A DNA stretch of 64,000 nt from Undibacterium cyanobacteriorum (GCF_031326225.1 NZ_CP133720.1:3038001-3102000); one strand, 5' to 3'; shown: positions 17,370 through 26,766, counted from the stretch's first letter. Program-made: numbers and translations. The notes: generated by a model from the letters alone, not told the origin.

Positions 17370-18566
17370 TCACAAAGTCGTGGCGATCGCGCATTGTCGA
17401 TAGTAATTGGCAGCTTGTTCGTTTTGTCCTATGGTCTCGTGCAAACGCGCCAAACTCAAGTTAGATTCGCGAATCGTGCGTGGCTCTGTGCAATGCGCCA
17501 AAGCATCTTCCAAATGCACTTGTGCCTTGCCCCATAACTTCTGATTGAAACAAAGCATGCCTAAGGTTAACTCAAGCTCTGCATTTTTGGGATGCACTTG
17601 CAACCATGCTTCACAATTTTCGATTTGTGTTCGCAAGGCTGCTGAACCTTCGGGCGCCGCTGCTTCGCGATAGACACGCAATAAACGACTGTCCCACTCT
17701 TCTGCTAACGAGGCTTCGACAATCGAGCGCGCGTCTTCAGACAACTGACACTTGGTAAATGCGCTCGCTGCCGTCAAGGCAATATAGCGGTTCTTGCGTT
17801 CGCTAGCAGGCACTTCACTCCATACTCGACGCAAAGATTCAGGATCATGGCCGTGCTCTTTCAACAGTGCTTCATAAGCCATTTCACGCAAACGACCTGC
17901 TAAGGCAGGATGTATCGCATGGTTCTTTTCGAGGGTACGCACCAACTTCACCACTTCCGCCCAATTCTTTGCTTGCTGGTTCGCCTTCAAAGCCCAACGC
18001 AAAACTTGAATGTGACGTTTGCCGCGGGCGTTCAATTCACGCACGGCATCGAGTGCTTGATCAGCCTTATGTTCATCGACGTAAAGCTCAGTCATCGTCA
18101 CCAAGCGTGCGGTCTTATGAGCTTGGTCTTCTTCTATTCGCGAAAACCATGCATTACGACGTTCAAATTGCCCCATGTGGTGCGCAGCACGTGCCCCAAT
18201 TAAGGCGCTCAGAGCCGCGTTCTCCGGCAAATCAACTGCCTTCAATGCCGACTTTTCTGCATGTCCAAAACGTCCTTCAAACAAGGCTTTCAATGCTTCA
18301 CGCAAAGCCTTGTTGCTGTCACGCTCGCGCTTCATCTGGCGATATTCCGCCACTTTAGTCGGCATATTCATGGTCGCTACAAAAGTACGAACCAAAAAGT
18401 AAATGACGACAAACAATACGAACATCAACACGAGGAAGACATTCAAAGACATATCGATGCGGGTCGGCGGATAGAAGAACACCACATTGCCAGGATTAAA
18501 ACGTCCTCCAATGGCAAGTCCAGCCGCCAAGGCAAATAGAATGAGGAAACGAATAAAGATACGCAT
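17370..18566 (-). CDS. hemY: HemY-type TPR membrane protein
   Basis: 398 residues with two N-terminal transmembrane helices (~5-22 and ~40-62) and a long alpha-helical region of TPR-like repeats facing outward. This is the HemY_N family encoded with hemCDX in proteobacteria, not the protoporphyrinogen oxidase also called HemY. Its role in heme synthesis is unsettled. The start overlaps the hemX stop by one base (TAATG). Last gene of the operon, followed by a terminator. Confidence 0.92.
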   Translation of the reverse strand: MRIFIRFLILFALAAGLAIGGRFNPGNVVFFYPPTRIDMSLNVFLVLMFVLFVVIYFLVRTFVATMNMPTKVAEYRQMKRERDSNKALREALKALFEGRFGHAEKSALKAVDLPENAALSALIGARAAHHMGQFERRNAWFSRIEEDQAHKTARLVTMTELYVDEHKADQALDAVRELNARGKRHIQVLRWALKANQQAKNWAEVVKLVRTLEKNHAIHPALAGRLREMAYEALLKEHGHDPESLRRVWSEVPASERKNRYIALTAASAFTKCQLSEDARSIVEASLAEEWDSRLLRVYREAAAPEGSAALRTQIENCEAWLQVHPKNAELELTLGMLCFNQKLWGKAQVHLEDALAHCTEPRTIRESNLSLARLHETIGQNEQAANYYRQCAIATTL

Positions 18567-19765
18567 TACGGTTTCACCTTGAAATTACGTACCGAGTTTA
18601 AGCTTTCGGTCAAGGCCGGCATCTCAATCGACAAATTATTGTTCTGCACTTGCTTTAACAAACTTTGGGCTGTTTGCGCCTGCTTCGAGCGCACATCGAA
18701 ATACTTCGCGATAGTGTCTTGCGCCGCAATCATATCGCTGCGGAATGCACTTTCATTGCGCGACAACAGTGCCAATCGTGCATTCAATAAACGTAGCTTC
18801 AAATTCTCACGCGCGAAATAGGCTTGTGAAGGACTCAACAACAAGGCATCGGGCGAGTTCACATTGCGAACGCGAATCAATTGCTTCATTTCGCTCCACA
18901 TCTCGCTCGAGAAGCTCTGCCAATAGTCTTGCACTTTGCTGCTAAAACTATTTTCCGCGGCGGCTTCAGTTTCCTTATCGGATGTTCCTTTGTTTGGTTT
19001 CGGTAAGACGCGCAATGGCGCTTTAGGTGGAGTAACAACCACCGGCGGCTTTTCATCAGACCACAATGGAATCGCATCAACCTGCGCAATCACACTATCC
19101 AGACGCAATACCAATCCGGGCATATCCAACTGCGGCAAAGTTTTGAGCATCTCAATATCTTTTGCGATCGCTCGACGCACTGAAATAAACTGCGCTTTCT
19201 CAGATTTTGCGAGACGCGCATCGGCATTTTGCAAAGCGATCAAAGCGCCCTGCACGTTGCCAGCCAATTGCAATTGTTGACTGGCGGTAGCCAATACCTG
19301 TTCGATCTCCGCCAGAGCCCATTCATCACGATTTTTTGAAAGGTCTTGATAGAGTTGTTCCAAGGCGAGCTGTTGACCTTGTGCTTCAGCTTGCTTACCT
19401 TCGAGCAGTGTCACTTTGGCCTGCAAATCACGCGAAGTTTCTTGCACCGTCTTGGCCACACTCTTGACCTCAATGCTGGTCACATCAGTCTGTTGCAAGC
19501 GGCGATTCATGTCGTCACGCAGGTTATGCACTTGTTGATTAGAGGTGTACCACTGCATGCCTAATAAGATGGCCAGGACACCAGAAATCGCATACGCAGT
19601 TTGCGGATGACTTAACACACTACCGTTCGGGCTTGATTCCACAACCGTTGTAACAGTTGCGGCGGCAGGCGCACTTGCAGATGCGTTAGTGGTGTTAGTA
19701 GTTTCGGTCGAGCTAGGATTCGACATAGCTTCACTATTAGAAGTTTGATTAGTTTGTTCGTTCAT
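18566..19765 (-). CDS. hemX: HemX family membrane protein
   Basis: 399 residues. An N-terminal Ser/Thr/Asn-rich cytoplasmic tail of ~55 residues precedes one transmembrane helix (~57-75). A coiled-coil segment and a helical periplasmic domain follow. The family is often annotated as uroporphyrinogen-III C-methyltransferase, but it lacks the methyltransferase fold; the label is historical. It overlaps the end of hemD by 17 bp and hemY by 1 bp, showing a tightly coupled operon. Confidence 0.9.
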   Translation of the reverse strand: MNEQTNQTSNSEAMSNPSSTETTNTTNASASAPAAATVTTVVESSPNGSVLSHPQTAYAISGVLAILLGMQWYTSNQQVHNLRDDMNRRLQQTDVTSIEVKSVAKTVQETSRDLQAKVTLLEGKQAEAQGQQLALEQLYQDLSKNRDEWALAEIEQVLATASQQLQLAGNVQGALIALQNADARLAKSEKAQFISVRRAIAKDIEMLKTLPQLDMPGLVLRLDSVIAQVDAIPLWSDEKPPVVVTPPKAPLRVLPKPNKGTSDKETEAAAENSFSSKVQDYWQSFSSEMWSEMKQLIRVRNVNSPDALLLSPSQAYFARENLKLRLLNARLALLSRNESAFRSDMIAAQDTIAKYFDVRSKQAQTAQSLLKQVQNNNLSIEMPALTESLNSVRNFKVKP

Positions 19766-20576
19766 AATGAGATTGTATCGCGAGTGCGAGGTTTTCGTCG
19801 CCTGAAGCCGTCTGAATTAGCTGTTGAAAGCCCAATTCCTTGGCTTTTTCGAAAATTCTGATGTGCGGTACGAAGAGTAATTGCTGTTGCATTTTAGCAA
19901 CCAGCGCCTCCCCACCCAGCCTACGGCACCATTCGAGTAGGCGTGGCAGCAACTCTGAACTGGTCACCACCCATGCGCTATCTGCATCGATGGCAGTTTG
20001 TAAACGTCCCTGCATTGCCGCATCAAATGGGGGAGCGATGCGTTGATAGGCCGCCGCTTGGTTCACTTGTACGCCTGCTGCGCGCAAACGATCCGCCAAA
20101 AAATCGCGACCTGAATCACCACGTACGATCAAGACTTCGCGTCCAGCAAGTGGTGCCAAATCGAGCTCATCCAACAAGGTTTCGGAATCAGTTTTATTTG
20201 GATTGCGCGGAAAAATCAAAGGCGTGATCTGCGGATCGACACCATGCTCGATCAACGCGATACGACTCGCTGCACCCATGCCCGCTAAGCCTAAATGAAG
20301 CGGTCGCGTAATACCTAAATAAGCCAAACGTTCAAACCACGCATCGATTGCGTTCGGGCTGACGAAAATCACCAAAGACAACTCGTCGATACGTCTTAAA
20401 GCAGCATCGAGCACGGCATAGTCGCTCGCCTGCGGCAAAGGTCCGATATCAAACATCGGCAAGACAGAATTGGCGATGCCAAACGCATCCAAACGCACTT
20501 TCAATGCGTGCGCTTGTTTCTCAGGTCGCGTAATAACGACCGGTTTTGAGTTTCTCTCGGAAGATTGGTCAGTCAT
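19749..20576 (-). CDS. hemD: Uroporphyrinogen-III synthase
   Basis: Closes hydroxymethylbilane to uroporphyrinogen III with inversion of ring D. From ATG 20576 the product is 275 residues. The family is poorly conserved; recognisable parts are PVVITRPEKQA at the start, the LVIFVSPNAIDAWFE strand and WVVTSSELLPRLLEW. Position between hemC and hemX makes the call firm. A TTG at 20612 would add 12 residues and has no better ribosome site. Confidence 0.92.
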   Translation of the reverse strand: MTDQSSERNSKPVVITRPEKQAHALKVRLDAFGIANSVLPMFDIGPLPQASDYAVLDAALRRIDELSLVIFVSPNAIDAWFERLAYLGITRPLHLGLAGMGAASRIALIEHGVDPQITPLIFPRNPNKTDSETLLDELDLAPLAGREVLIVRGDSGRDFLADRLRAAGVQVNQAAAYQRIAPPFDAAMQGRLQTAIDADSAWVVTSSELLPRLLEWCRRLGGEALVAKMQQQLLFVPHIRIFEKAKELGFQQLIQTASGDENLALAIQSHYERTN

Positions 20577-20646
20577 TCGCTGGGAATCCAAACTTGATAG
20601 CTTCGGCAACAAAAACTCAGCGCTCTAGCAAGGCACTTAAGAAATC

Positions 20647-21588
20647 CTACGCTGTCTGTTCTTTACACTGCGCCAAAATGCCATCAGCATCCTGTGCTCG
20701 CAAAGCCTCGACCACTTGCAAACCAAGTTCCTTCCCTGCACTAGCGGCACCTTCGACTTCGGCACGTGCGAAACGTTGACCGTCTGGTGTGGCGACCATG
20801 GCGCGCAAACGCATCTGTCCTTGATCTTGCTGGGCAAAAGCGGCCAAAGGAATCTGGCAACTACCGCCAAAAGCCAGCGATACCGTGCGCTCAGCATGTA
20901 CGGCTTGAGCGGTCTCAAGATGGTTGAGCGGTGCCAACACTTGCATCAATTCAGCGCGATCGCTACGAATCTCAATCGCCATCGCACCTTGACCTGCGGC
21001 TGGCAAGCTCTCCTCAGCTTCGAGGAAGGCTTTGATTCGTTGTGGCAAGCCGAGTCGTTTCAAACCAGCGGCCGCCAGAATAATTGCCGCATACTCACCT
21101 TCGTCAAGCTTACGCAAACGCGTATCCAAATTGCCGCGCAATGGTTTGATCACTAGATGAGGAAAGCGTGCAGAAATCAAGGCTTGGCGACGCAAACTAC
21201 TGGTGCCGACCACCGCACCATGCGGCAATTCAGCCAGGCTCGCGTATTGATTCGACACGAATGCATCACGCGGATCTTCGCGCTCCAAAATCGCGGCCAA
21301 GGCAAAGCCTTCTGGCAATTCCATGGGCACGTCTTTGAGTGAGTGAACCGCCAAATCAGCACGCCCCTCTTCCATCGCCACCTCGAGCTCTTTGACAAAC
21401 AAACCTTTGCCACCGACTTTTGACAAAGCGCGATCCAAAATCTGATCGCCACGCGTCGTCATGCCAAGAATTTGTACGTCACAACTCGGATACAGTGCTT
21501 TCAATCGATCACGAACATGCTCGGCTTGCCACATGGCCAAACGGCTCTCACGCGAGGCAATAATTAATTTGCTTGGAACGGAATTCAC
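20647..21588 (-). CDS. hemC: Porphobilinogen deaminase (hydroxymethylbilane synthase)
   Basis: Joins four porphobilinogen units into hydroxymethylbilane. 313 residues starting with GTG at 21588; no other start is near the conserved IIASRESRLAMWQ. Other landmarks are VHSLKDVPMELPEGF, GTSSLRRQA, RGNLDTRLRKL and GGSCQIPLAAF, with Cys244 carrying the dipyrromethane cofactor. First gene of hemCDXY and divergent from trpS across a 369-bp region. Confidence 0.97.
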   Translation of the reverse strand: MNSVPSKLIIASRESRLAMWQAEHVRDRLKALYPSCDVQILGMTTRGDQILDRALSKVGGKGLFVKELEVAMEEGRADLAVHSLKDVPMELPEGFALAAILEREDPRDAFVSNQYASLAELPHGAVVGTSSLRRQALISARFPHLVIKPLRGNLDTRLRKLDEGEYAAIILAAAGLKRLGLPQRIKAFLEAEESLPAAGQGAMAIEIRSDRAELMQVLAPLNHLETAQAVHAERTVSLAFGGSCQIPLAAFAQQDQGQMRLRAMVATPDGQRFARAEVEGAASAGKELGLQVVEALRAQDADGILAQCKEQTA

Positions 21589-21749
21589 ACAAAACTTTCA
21601 AAAAAGAGAATAAATCAATACTGCACAAGGCGATATAAGGCTGAACTAGGCCGCAATTGGTATTGCAGAACGATCAGCAAGACTCTCGCAAACCTCGATT
21701 TTGCAGATTGACGAAAGCCGAAATTTTAACATGTGGCGTATGACAATTC

Positions 21750-21779
21750 TTGACAAAAAACAGGTAAAAACGGCATTAT
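21750..21779 (+). promoter_or_regulatory. Candidate promoter of the trpS leader
   Basis: A perfect -35 TTGACA (21750-21755) and CATTAT (21774-21779; four of six consensus bases) are separated by 18 bp. Transcription would begin near 21786, upstream of the leader terminator. Confidence 0.55.
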
Positions 21780-21785
21780 GGCTGC

Positions 21786-21848
21786 ATGTTCTCACCATTT
21801 ATTCTTTTTTCTGGTTATTGGCGCAACTGCTGGCAAGTTCACTGCTAA
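21786..21848 (+). CDS. Putative trpS leader peptide (20 aa, two Trp codons)
   Basis: ATG at 21786 to TAA at 21846-21848 encodes 20 residues with Trp at codons 12 and 16 (TGG at 21819 and 21831). It lies between a promoter and an intrinsic terminator in front of trpS, as leader peptides of attenuators do. The weak point is initiation: no Shine-Dalgarno is seen and the predicted transcription start falls at or next to the ATG, so it would be leaderless. An overlapping 86-codon frame (from 21701 or 21731) also contains Trp codons and ends in an ATGA overlap with trpS, so the reading frame is not settled. Confidence 0.35.
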   Translation: MFSPFILFSGYWRNCWQVHC

Positions 21849-21886
21849 GCGGGCGCATACCTCACGACCATCGAAACCAACATCGC

Positions 21887-21925
21887 ATGCCGCCCCTTCA
21901 TACCGAAGCGCGGCATTTTTTATTT
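21887..21925 (+). terminator. Intrinsic terminator/attenuator upstream of trpS
   Basis: ATGCCGC (21887-21893) pairs with GCGGCAT (21910-21916) and is followed by a T-rich tract. It ends only ~33 bp before the trpS start. The upstream GGGCGCAT (21851-21858) can pair with 21887-21895 with one bulged C, forming a competing antiterminator directly after the leader stop codon. Confidence 0.7.
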
Positions 21926-21957
21926 TCCGAAATTATTGATTATTTTTTGAGCACTCC

Positions 21958-23043
21958 ATGAATCAACCAGTTGATAGCAACGCAGTAGCAAGCCACGACC
22001 TCGATGTCTCTACGAGCTCGGCAAAACGCAGCCCCTCCGAAAATAAAAATCATTTGATTTTGACGGGTGACCGTCCAACTGGCCCTCTGCATTTGGGTCA
22101 CTTCGTTGGTAGTTTGCGCAATCGTGTGATGTACCAAGACCTCTACAAGCAATACATCATGATCGCCGATGCGCAAGCCTTGACCGATAACATGGACGAT
22201 CCTACCAAGGTACATAACAATGTGATCGAAGTCGCGCTCGATTATTTGGCGGTTGGTATCGACCCCAGCAAAACCACGATCTTCATTCAATCGCAAATTC
22301 CAGAATTGACGGAGTTGACCTTTTACTACATGAACTTGGTCACGATTTCGCGTTTGGAACGTAATCCAACCATCAAGCAAGAAATCATTTTGCGTAACTT
22401 CGAACGCGATATTCCTGCGGGCTTCTTCACCTATCCAGTCAGCCAAGCGGCTGATATCACCGCTTTCAAAGCAACCTTGGTCCCAGTCGGCGATGATCAA
22501 ATCCCGATGATTGAACAAACCAATGAAATCGTCCGCCGCTTCAACCGCCTCGCGAAAAAAGATATCTTGGTCGAGTGCGAAGCCTTGGTTCCAGAAATCG
22601 GTCGTTTGCCTGGCATTGACGGCAAAGCCAAGATGAGTAAATCACTCGGCAATGCGATTAACTTGGGCGCAAGCGAAGCTGAAATCAAAACAGCAGTGCG
22701 TAATGTCTACACCGATCCGCTGCATTTGCGCGTCGATGATCCTGGCCATTTGGAAGGCAACGTTGCCTTCACTTACCTCGATGCTTTTGATACCGACAAA
22801 GAAGGTTTGCAAGCAATGAAGGATCACTATGTTCGCGGCGGTCTCGGCGACAGCAAAGTGAAAGCGCGTTTGGAAGGCATCTTGCAAGATATGTTGCGTC
22901 CGATTCGCGAACGTCGTCAAGAATATGAAAAAGATCGCGGTCACGTTTTGCAATTACTTAAAGAAGGCACCGCCCGTGCACGTGAAATTGCAGCGCAAAC
23001 CAATGATGAAGTGAAAGCCGCCATCGGCCTCAAACACTTCTAA
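21958..23043 (+). CDS. trpS: Tryptophan-tRNA ligase
   Basis: Class I aminoacyl-tRNA synthetase charging tRNA-Trp. 361 residues. An N-terminal extension of about 30 residues rich in Ser and Asn precedes the Rossmann core. The HIGH-type motif is GPLHLGHF and the KMSKS loop is intact in GKAKMSKSLG. The extension is longer than in E. coli TrpS. Followed 65 bp later by a YcaQ-type gene on the same strand. Probably controlled by the leader at 21750-21925. Confidence 0.96.
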   Translation: MNQPVDSNAVASHDLDVSTSSAKRSPSENKNHLILTGDRPTGPLHLGHFVGSLRNRVMYQDLYKQYIMIADAQALTDNMDDPTKVHNNVIEVALDYLAVGIDPSKTTIFIQSQIPELTELTFYYMNLVTISRLERNPTIKQEIILRNFERDIPAGFFTYPVSQAADITAFKATLVPVGDDQIPMIEQTNEIVRRFNRLAKKDILVECEALVPEIGRLPGIDGKAKMSKSLGNAINLGASEAEIKTAVRNVYTDPLHLRVDDPGHLEGNVAFTYLDAFDTDKEGLQAMKDHYVRGGLGDSKVKARLEGILQDMLRPIRERRQEYEKDRGHVLQLLKEGTARAREIAAQTNDEVKAAIGLKHF

Positions 23044-23108
23044 TTTTCGAAGTCTGAAGTTCGCTCTATTCCGACTTCATCACATCTCATTTCTTGATCA
23101 GTCAAACT

Positions 23109-24326
23109 ATGACACTCAGCCTTAGCGCCGCTCGCAATATCCACCTGGCGGCGCAAGGCTTGCTCACTCCGCACAAGAAACGCGCCAGCAAACAGAGCGT
23201 GCTCGATACCATAGCTCAGATGGGTTTGCTGCAAATCGATACCATCCATGTCGTCGCCCGTAGCCCCTACTTAGTGTTGTGGAGCCGTCTTGGCGATTAT
23301 CAGCCTGAATGGTTAGATCAGCATTTAGCAGAAGGAAGCTTGTTCGAATATTGGTCGCATGAAGCCTGCTTTTTGCCGATCGAAAGCTTCGGGCGCTATC
23401 GTCGCCAAATGCTGAATCCCGAAGGCCTCGGTTGGAAATATAACGAGCGCTGGTTACGCGACAATCAACAACACGTCGATCACATTATCAAGCACATCAA
23501 ACAGTTTGGTGAATGCCGCTCTGCCGATTTCGAGCGACAAGATGGTAAGTCTGGTGGTTGGTGGGAATGGAAACCAGAGAAGCGTTCACTCGAGGTCTTA
23601 TTCACCTTAGGCAAAGTCATGGTGGCGCGACGCGAACGCTTCCAACGTGTCTACGATTTGACCGAACGCGTACATCCCACTTGGAATGACAAACGCGATT
23701 TGCGTCCACTCAAAGAAACCCAACAAGCACAAGTGCTCGACGCCGTCAAAGCGCTCGGCATTTGCAAAGCGAGTTGGATTGGCGATTACTATCGCATGAA
23801 AAAACTGGACGCCCACCTGCGTCCCGACCATCTCGTTGATCAAGGATTGTTGTGCGCGACCGAGGTCGATAGGTGGGGTGAAACGGCGTATTACCACCCC
23901 GCGCAACAAAGCCTAATCGAGCAGGCGGCAGCAGGCCAACTACGGGCTACGCACAGCAGTTTGTTGTCGCCCTTCGATCCCGTGGTCTGGGACCGTAAAC
24001 GCGCAAGTGATTTGTTCGCGTTCGATTACAAACTCGAGTGTTATACGCCCGAAGCCAAACGCCGCTATGGCTATTTCTGTCTACCGATTTTACGACGAGG
24101 GAAATTGATAGGCCGACTCGACGCCAAAGCGCATCGCAAACAGGGCGTAATGGAAATCAAAGCACTGTATCTCGAAGATGGCGTCGCCAGCAGTGACGCC
24201 TTAGCCAAAGATCTCGCAAAGACACTACAAGCCTTCGCCGCTTGGCATCAAACACCAAGTGTGAAGATAGAGCAATGTACTGACAAAGCGCTCAAAAAAA
24301 ATCTGATTGCTCTACTCAAGACTTAA
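23109..24326 (+). CDS. YcaQ/AlkX-type winged-helix DNA glycosylase (HTH_42 family)
   Basis: 405 residues of the winged-helix family containing YcaQ/AlkX and AlkZ, DNA glycosylases that unhook interstrand crosslinks or excise bulky alkyl lesions. The N-terminal LLQIDTIHVVARSPYLVLWSR contains the catalytic-type Q-I-D (Gln42, Asp44), the pattern of YcaQ-like members. The C-terminal LLSPFDPVVWDRKRA and YGYFCLPIL are family hallmarks. ATG 23109 is preferred to the upstream TTG. It ends base-to-base against the convergent ispH, sharing a TTAATTAA stop palindrome. Confidence 0.85.
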   Translation: MTLSLSAARNIHLAAQGLLTPHKKRASKQSVLDTIAQMGLLQIDTIHVVARSPYLVLWSRLGDYQPEWLDQHLAEGSLFEYWSHEACFLPIESFGRYRRQMLNPEGLGWKYNERWLRDNQQHVDHIIKHIKQFGECRSADFERQDGKSGGWWEWKPEKRSLEVLFTLGKVMVARRERFQRVYDLTERVHPTWNDKRDLRPLKETQQAQVLDAVKALGICKASWIGDYYRMKKLDAHLRPDHLVDQGLLCATEVDRWGETAYYHPAQQSLIEQAAAGQLRATHSSLLSPFDPVVWDRKRASDLFAFDYKLECYTPEAKRRYGYFCLPILRRGKLIGRLDAKAHRKQGVMEIKALYLEDGVASSDALAKDLAKTLQAFAAWHQTPSVKIEQCTDKALKKNLIALLKT

Positions 24327-25313
24327 TTAAGCCGAAGCAGCTGGTCGGCTCAAACCTTTCGGCAACGGAAAGGTCACGTTCTCTTCTTCGCCATCCAGCT
24401 TACGCACACTCTTCGCACCAAACGCTTTCAAGCGCGCGATCACTTGTTCGACCAAGACTTCGGGCGCTGAGGCACCGGCGGTCACACCCACTCGCACCGC
24501 TTTGGCGAGCCAATCGGCATTGATGTCATCGGCTTTATCGACCATATACGCTGGCGTGCCCATTTTCTCGGCGACTTCACGCAGACGATTGGAGTTAGAA
24601 CTGTTTTTGCTACCCACCACAATCACGACATCGACTTGCGGCGCCATGAACTTCACCGCCGCCTGACGGTTGGTGGTCGCATAACAAATATCGCCCTTCT
24701 TAGGTTCGGCGATCAAGGGGAAACGTGCTTTCAGTGCGGCGATGATATCGGCGGTATCGTCCACCGACAAAGTCGTCTGCGACACATAGGCCAACAAGCT
24801 GGGATCGTTGACCTGCAAACTCGCGACATCCTCGACCGTTTCGACCAAGTACATCCCGTCTTCACTCTGCCCCATCGTGCCTTCCACTTCAGGATGACCT
24901 TGATGGCCGATCATAATAATTTCGCGACCTTCTTTGCGCATTTTCGACACTTCGATATGCACCTTGGTCACCAAAGGACAAGTCGCATCAAAGATTTTCA
25001 AACCGCGCTGATCCGCATCTTCACGGATCGCTTGCGAGACGCCATGTGCGGAAAAAATGAGGGTACTGCCAGCAGGAACTTCATCAAGATCTTCGATAAA
25101 GATCGCGCCCTTCTGACGCAAATCATTGACCACATAGGCATTGTGAACGATCTCATGGCGCACATAAATCGGCGCGCCAAACTGCGCCAAAGCTAACTCA
25201 ACAATATCAATCGCACGATCTACACCAGCGCAAAAACCGCGCGGTTGTGCCAACAAGATTTCTTGTTGGGCTTGGTTCGATGTTTCGCCCATAGGATTCA
25301 CTACTTGATTCAT
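24327..25313 (-). CDS. ispH: 4-hydroxy-3-methylbut-2-enyl diphosphate reductase
   Basis: Final enzyme of the MEP isoprenoid pathway, giving IPP and DMAPP. 328 residues. The three cysteines that hold the iron-sulfur cluster are visible in RGFCAGVDRA, DATCPLV and DICYATTNRQ. Conserved VRHEIVHN and SQTTLSVDD are present. The gene lies 9 bp after fkpB, the usual pairing. Confidence 0.97.
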   Translation of the reverse strand: MNQVVNPMGETSNQAQQEILLAQPRGFCAGVDRAIDIVELALAQFGAPIYVRHEIVHNAYVVNDLRQKGAIFIEDLDEVPAGSTLIFSAHGVSQAIREDADQRGLKIFDATCPLVTKVHIEVSKMRKEGREIIMIGHQGHPEVEGTMGQSEDGMYLVETVEDVASLQVNDPSLLAYVSQTTLSVDDTADIIAALKARFPLIAEPKKGDICYATTNRQAAVKFMAPQVDVVIVVGSKNSSNSNRLREVAEKMGTPAYMVDKADDINADWLAKAVRVGVTAGASAPEVLVEQVIARLKAFGAKSVRKLDGEEENVTFPLPKGLSRPAASA

Positions 25314-25322
25314 GTTTTTCGC

Positions 25323-25778
25323 TCACAGAATGCCGATGATTTTGGTTTCGAACAAAACGCGTTCTCCGGCCAAGGGATGGTTGAAATCAAACAGCGCGGA
25401 CTCTTCATCCAACTCTTGAATCACACCGGCAAAACGACCGCCCGACGGCGCAGTGAAATCAATCAAATCACCCACTTTAAATTCTTCACCGAAGGCGGAG
25501 TTTTCGCGCAAGGTTTTCAAGGATACGCGTTGTACCAAATCCGGATTACGCAATCCAAATGCCTGCTCCGGTGCCAGTTCTTGCGTCGTATGCGAGCCTT
25601 CTTCCAAACCCAACAAGGCCTCTTCCAAGAATGGCGCTAACTGGCCTTGGCCCAGCAACAAGGTCGCCGGACTCTCATGAAAAGTCGAAATAATATCTTC
25701 GCCATCGAGCGTGGCGAGACGGTAATGCAACGTTAAATACGCACCATTATTAACAACAAGTATAGACTTTTCTGACAT
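25323..25778 (-). CDS. fkpB: FKBP-type peptidyl-prolyl cis-trans isomerase, SlpA/FkpB type
   Basis: 151-residue member of the SlyD/SlpA FKBP group, in which an FKBP domain is interrupted by an insert-in-flap chaperone domain. Landmarks are LHYRLATLDGEDIIST, GQGQLAPFLEEALLGLEEG, FDFNHPLAGERVLFE. The position next to ispH matches fkpB in many proteobacteria. No His-rich tail is present, so it is SlpA-like, not SlyD. Confidence 0.9.
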   Translation of the reverse strand: MSEKSILVVNNGAYLTLHYRLATLDGEDIISTFHESPATLLLGQGQLAPFLEEALLGLEEGSHTTQELAPEQAFGLRNPDLVQRVSLKTLRENSAFGEEFKVGDLIDFTAPSGGRFAGVIQELDEESALFDFNHPLAGERVLFETKIIGIL

Positions 25779-25800
25779 AATTATTTAGATTGCATTGTCG

Positions 25801-25824
25801 CGCCTTGATATTCGCCTTGATATT
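25801..25824. repeat. 12-bp tandem duplication upstream of fkpB
   Basis: CGCCTTGATATT is repeated exactly twice, between divergent fkpB and radC. It may affect spacing in the fkpB 5' region. Confidence 0.8.
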
Positions 25825-25974
25825 CAATACCGACAATGATGGTTCCCTGATAGTGATTGCTTGAGGATTGAATCGTTCGAAGCGGGCTACGCCGCTCAAA
25901 CCTGCAAACCAGTATTGTAAGCGAGGTCGCCCAGAATTGCGCCCTAGCCCTTAGAACTAACATGGAGAAAACTT

Positions 25975-26649
25975 ATGGGTATCAATGATTGGCCTGAAGA
26001 TCAACGTCCCCGCGAACGCCTGATACGGCAAGGCGCGGTTGCTTTATCCGACGCCGAATTGTTAGCGGTTTTCTTGCGCGTGGGGGTCAAAGGCAGAAGT
26101 GCAGTCGACCTTGGGCGCGAGATGCTGCAAGAATTCGGCTCGCTGCGCGCCCTTTTCGGTGCCAGCCTCAGCGATTTCTCGCAAATCCACGGCCTCGGCA
26201 GCGCCAAGTTCGCTCAACTGCAAGCCGTGCTCGAACTCGCCAAACGTTCGATCTCAGAAGAGTTACAAAGCCAATCCTCACTCTCGTCACCACAGGCGGT
26301 TAAACAATTTTTGCAGCTGCAACTCGGACACAAAGCCTACGAATGCTTTAGTGTGCTCTTCCTTGATGTGAAAAACCGTCTGATTCACGCCCAGGAATTA
26401 TTTCGTGGCAGCCTGAGCCATGCCAGTGTCTACCCACGCGAAGTGGTCAAACTGGCGCTGGCCCACAATGCCGCCAGCCTGATCTTGGCGCACAACCACC
26501 CTTCCGGTTCAACCGAGCCCAGCCAAGCCGATTTAAGCCTGACGCAAACCCTCAAATCTGCCCTGAATTTGGTCGATATTCGGGTTCTAGACCATTTTAT
26601 CGTTGCCAATAGCCACATTTATTCCTTCGCCGAACATGGGCAAATTTGA
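25975..26649 (+). CDS. radC: RadC-family JAB/MPN domain protein
   Basis: 224 residues. The N-terminal ~75 residues form the UPF0758 helix-hairpin-helix part (RPRERLIRQGAVALSDAEL). The C-terminal part is a JAMM-type domain with the zinc-binding H-x-H-x10-D in AHNHPSGSTEPSQAD. Once linked to radiation sensitivity, the family's real function is unknown. Complete chromosomal type, not a truncated phage form. Confidence 0.94.
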   Translation: MGINDWPEDQRPRERLIRQGAVALSDAELLAVFLRVGVKGRSAVDLGREMLQEFGSLRALFGASLSDFSQIHGLGSAKFAQLQAVLELAKRSISEELQSQSSLSSPQAVKQFLQLQLGHKAYECFSVLFLDVKNRLIHAQELFRGSLSHASVYPREVVKLALAHNAASLILAHNHPSGSTEPSQADLSLTQTLKSALNLVDIRVLDHFIVANSHIYSFAEHGQI

Positions 26650-26766
26650 GCTTCACACCATGCGTAAACCACTGTTCTCATAGGAGAAAACCACGCACAG
26701 TTCAACTGAAAATCAAATTGTTAAATTTTTTAATTGCTAGAATTTACAATTGTTTTTCGCAAGTCG

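Larger units (their letters stand above)
21589..21957. other. Divergent hemC/trpS intergenic region
   Basis: 369 bp. The hemC-proximal half shows nothing distinct. The trpS-proximal part holds a promoter, a short Trp-containing reading frame and an intrinsic terminator, listed separately. Confidence 0.7.

Noticed and set aside
21701..21961. 86-codon frame ending in an ATGA overlap with trpS
   Set aside because: It has a hydrophobic stretch, but no ribosome site, crosses the intrinsic terminator and would start upstream of the predicted promoter. Kept only as an alternative reading of the trpS leader.
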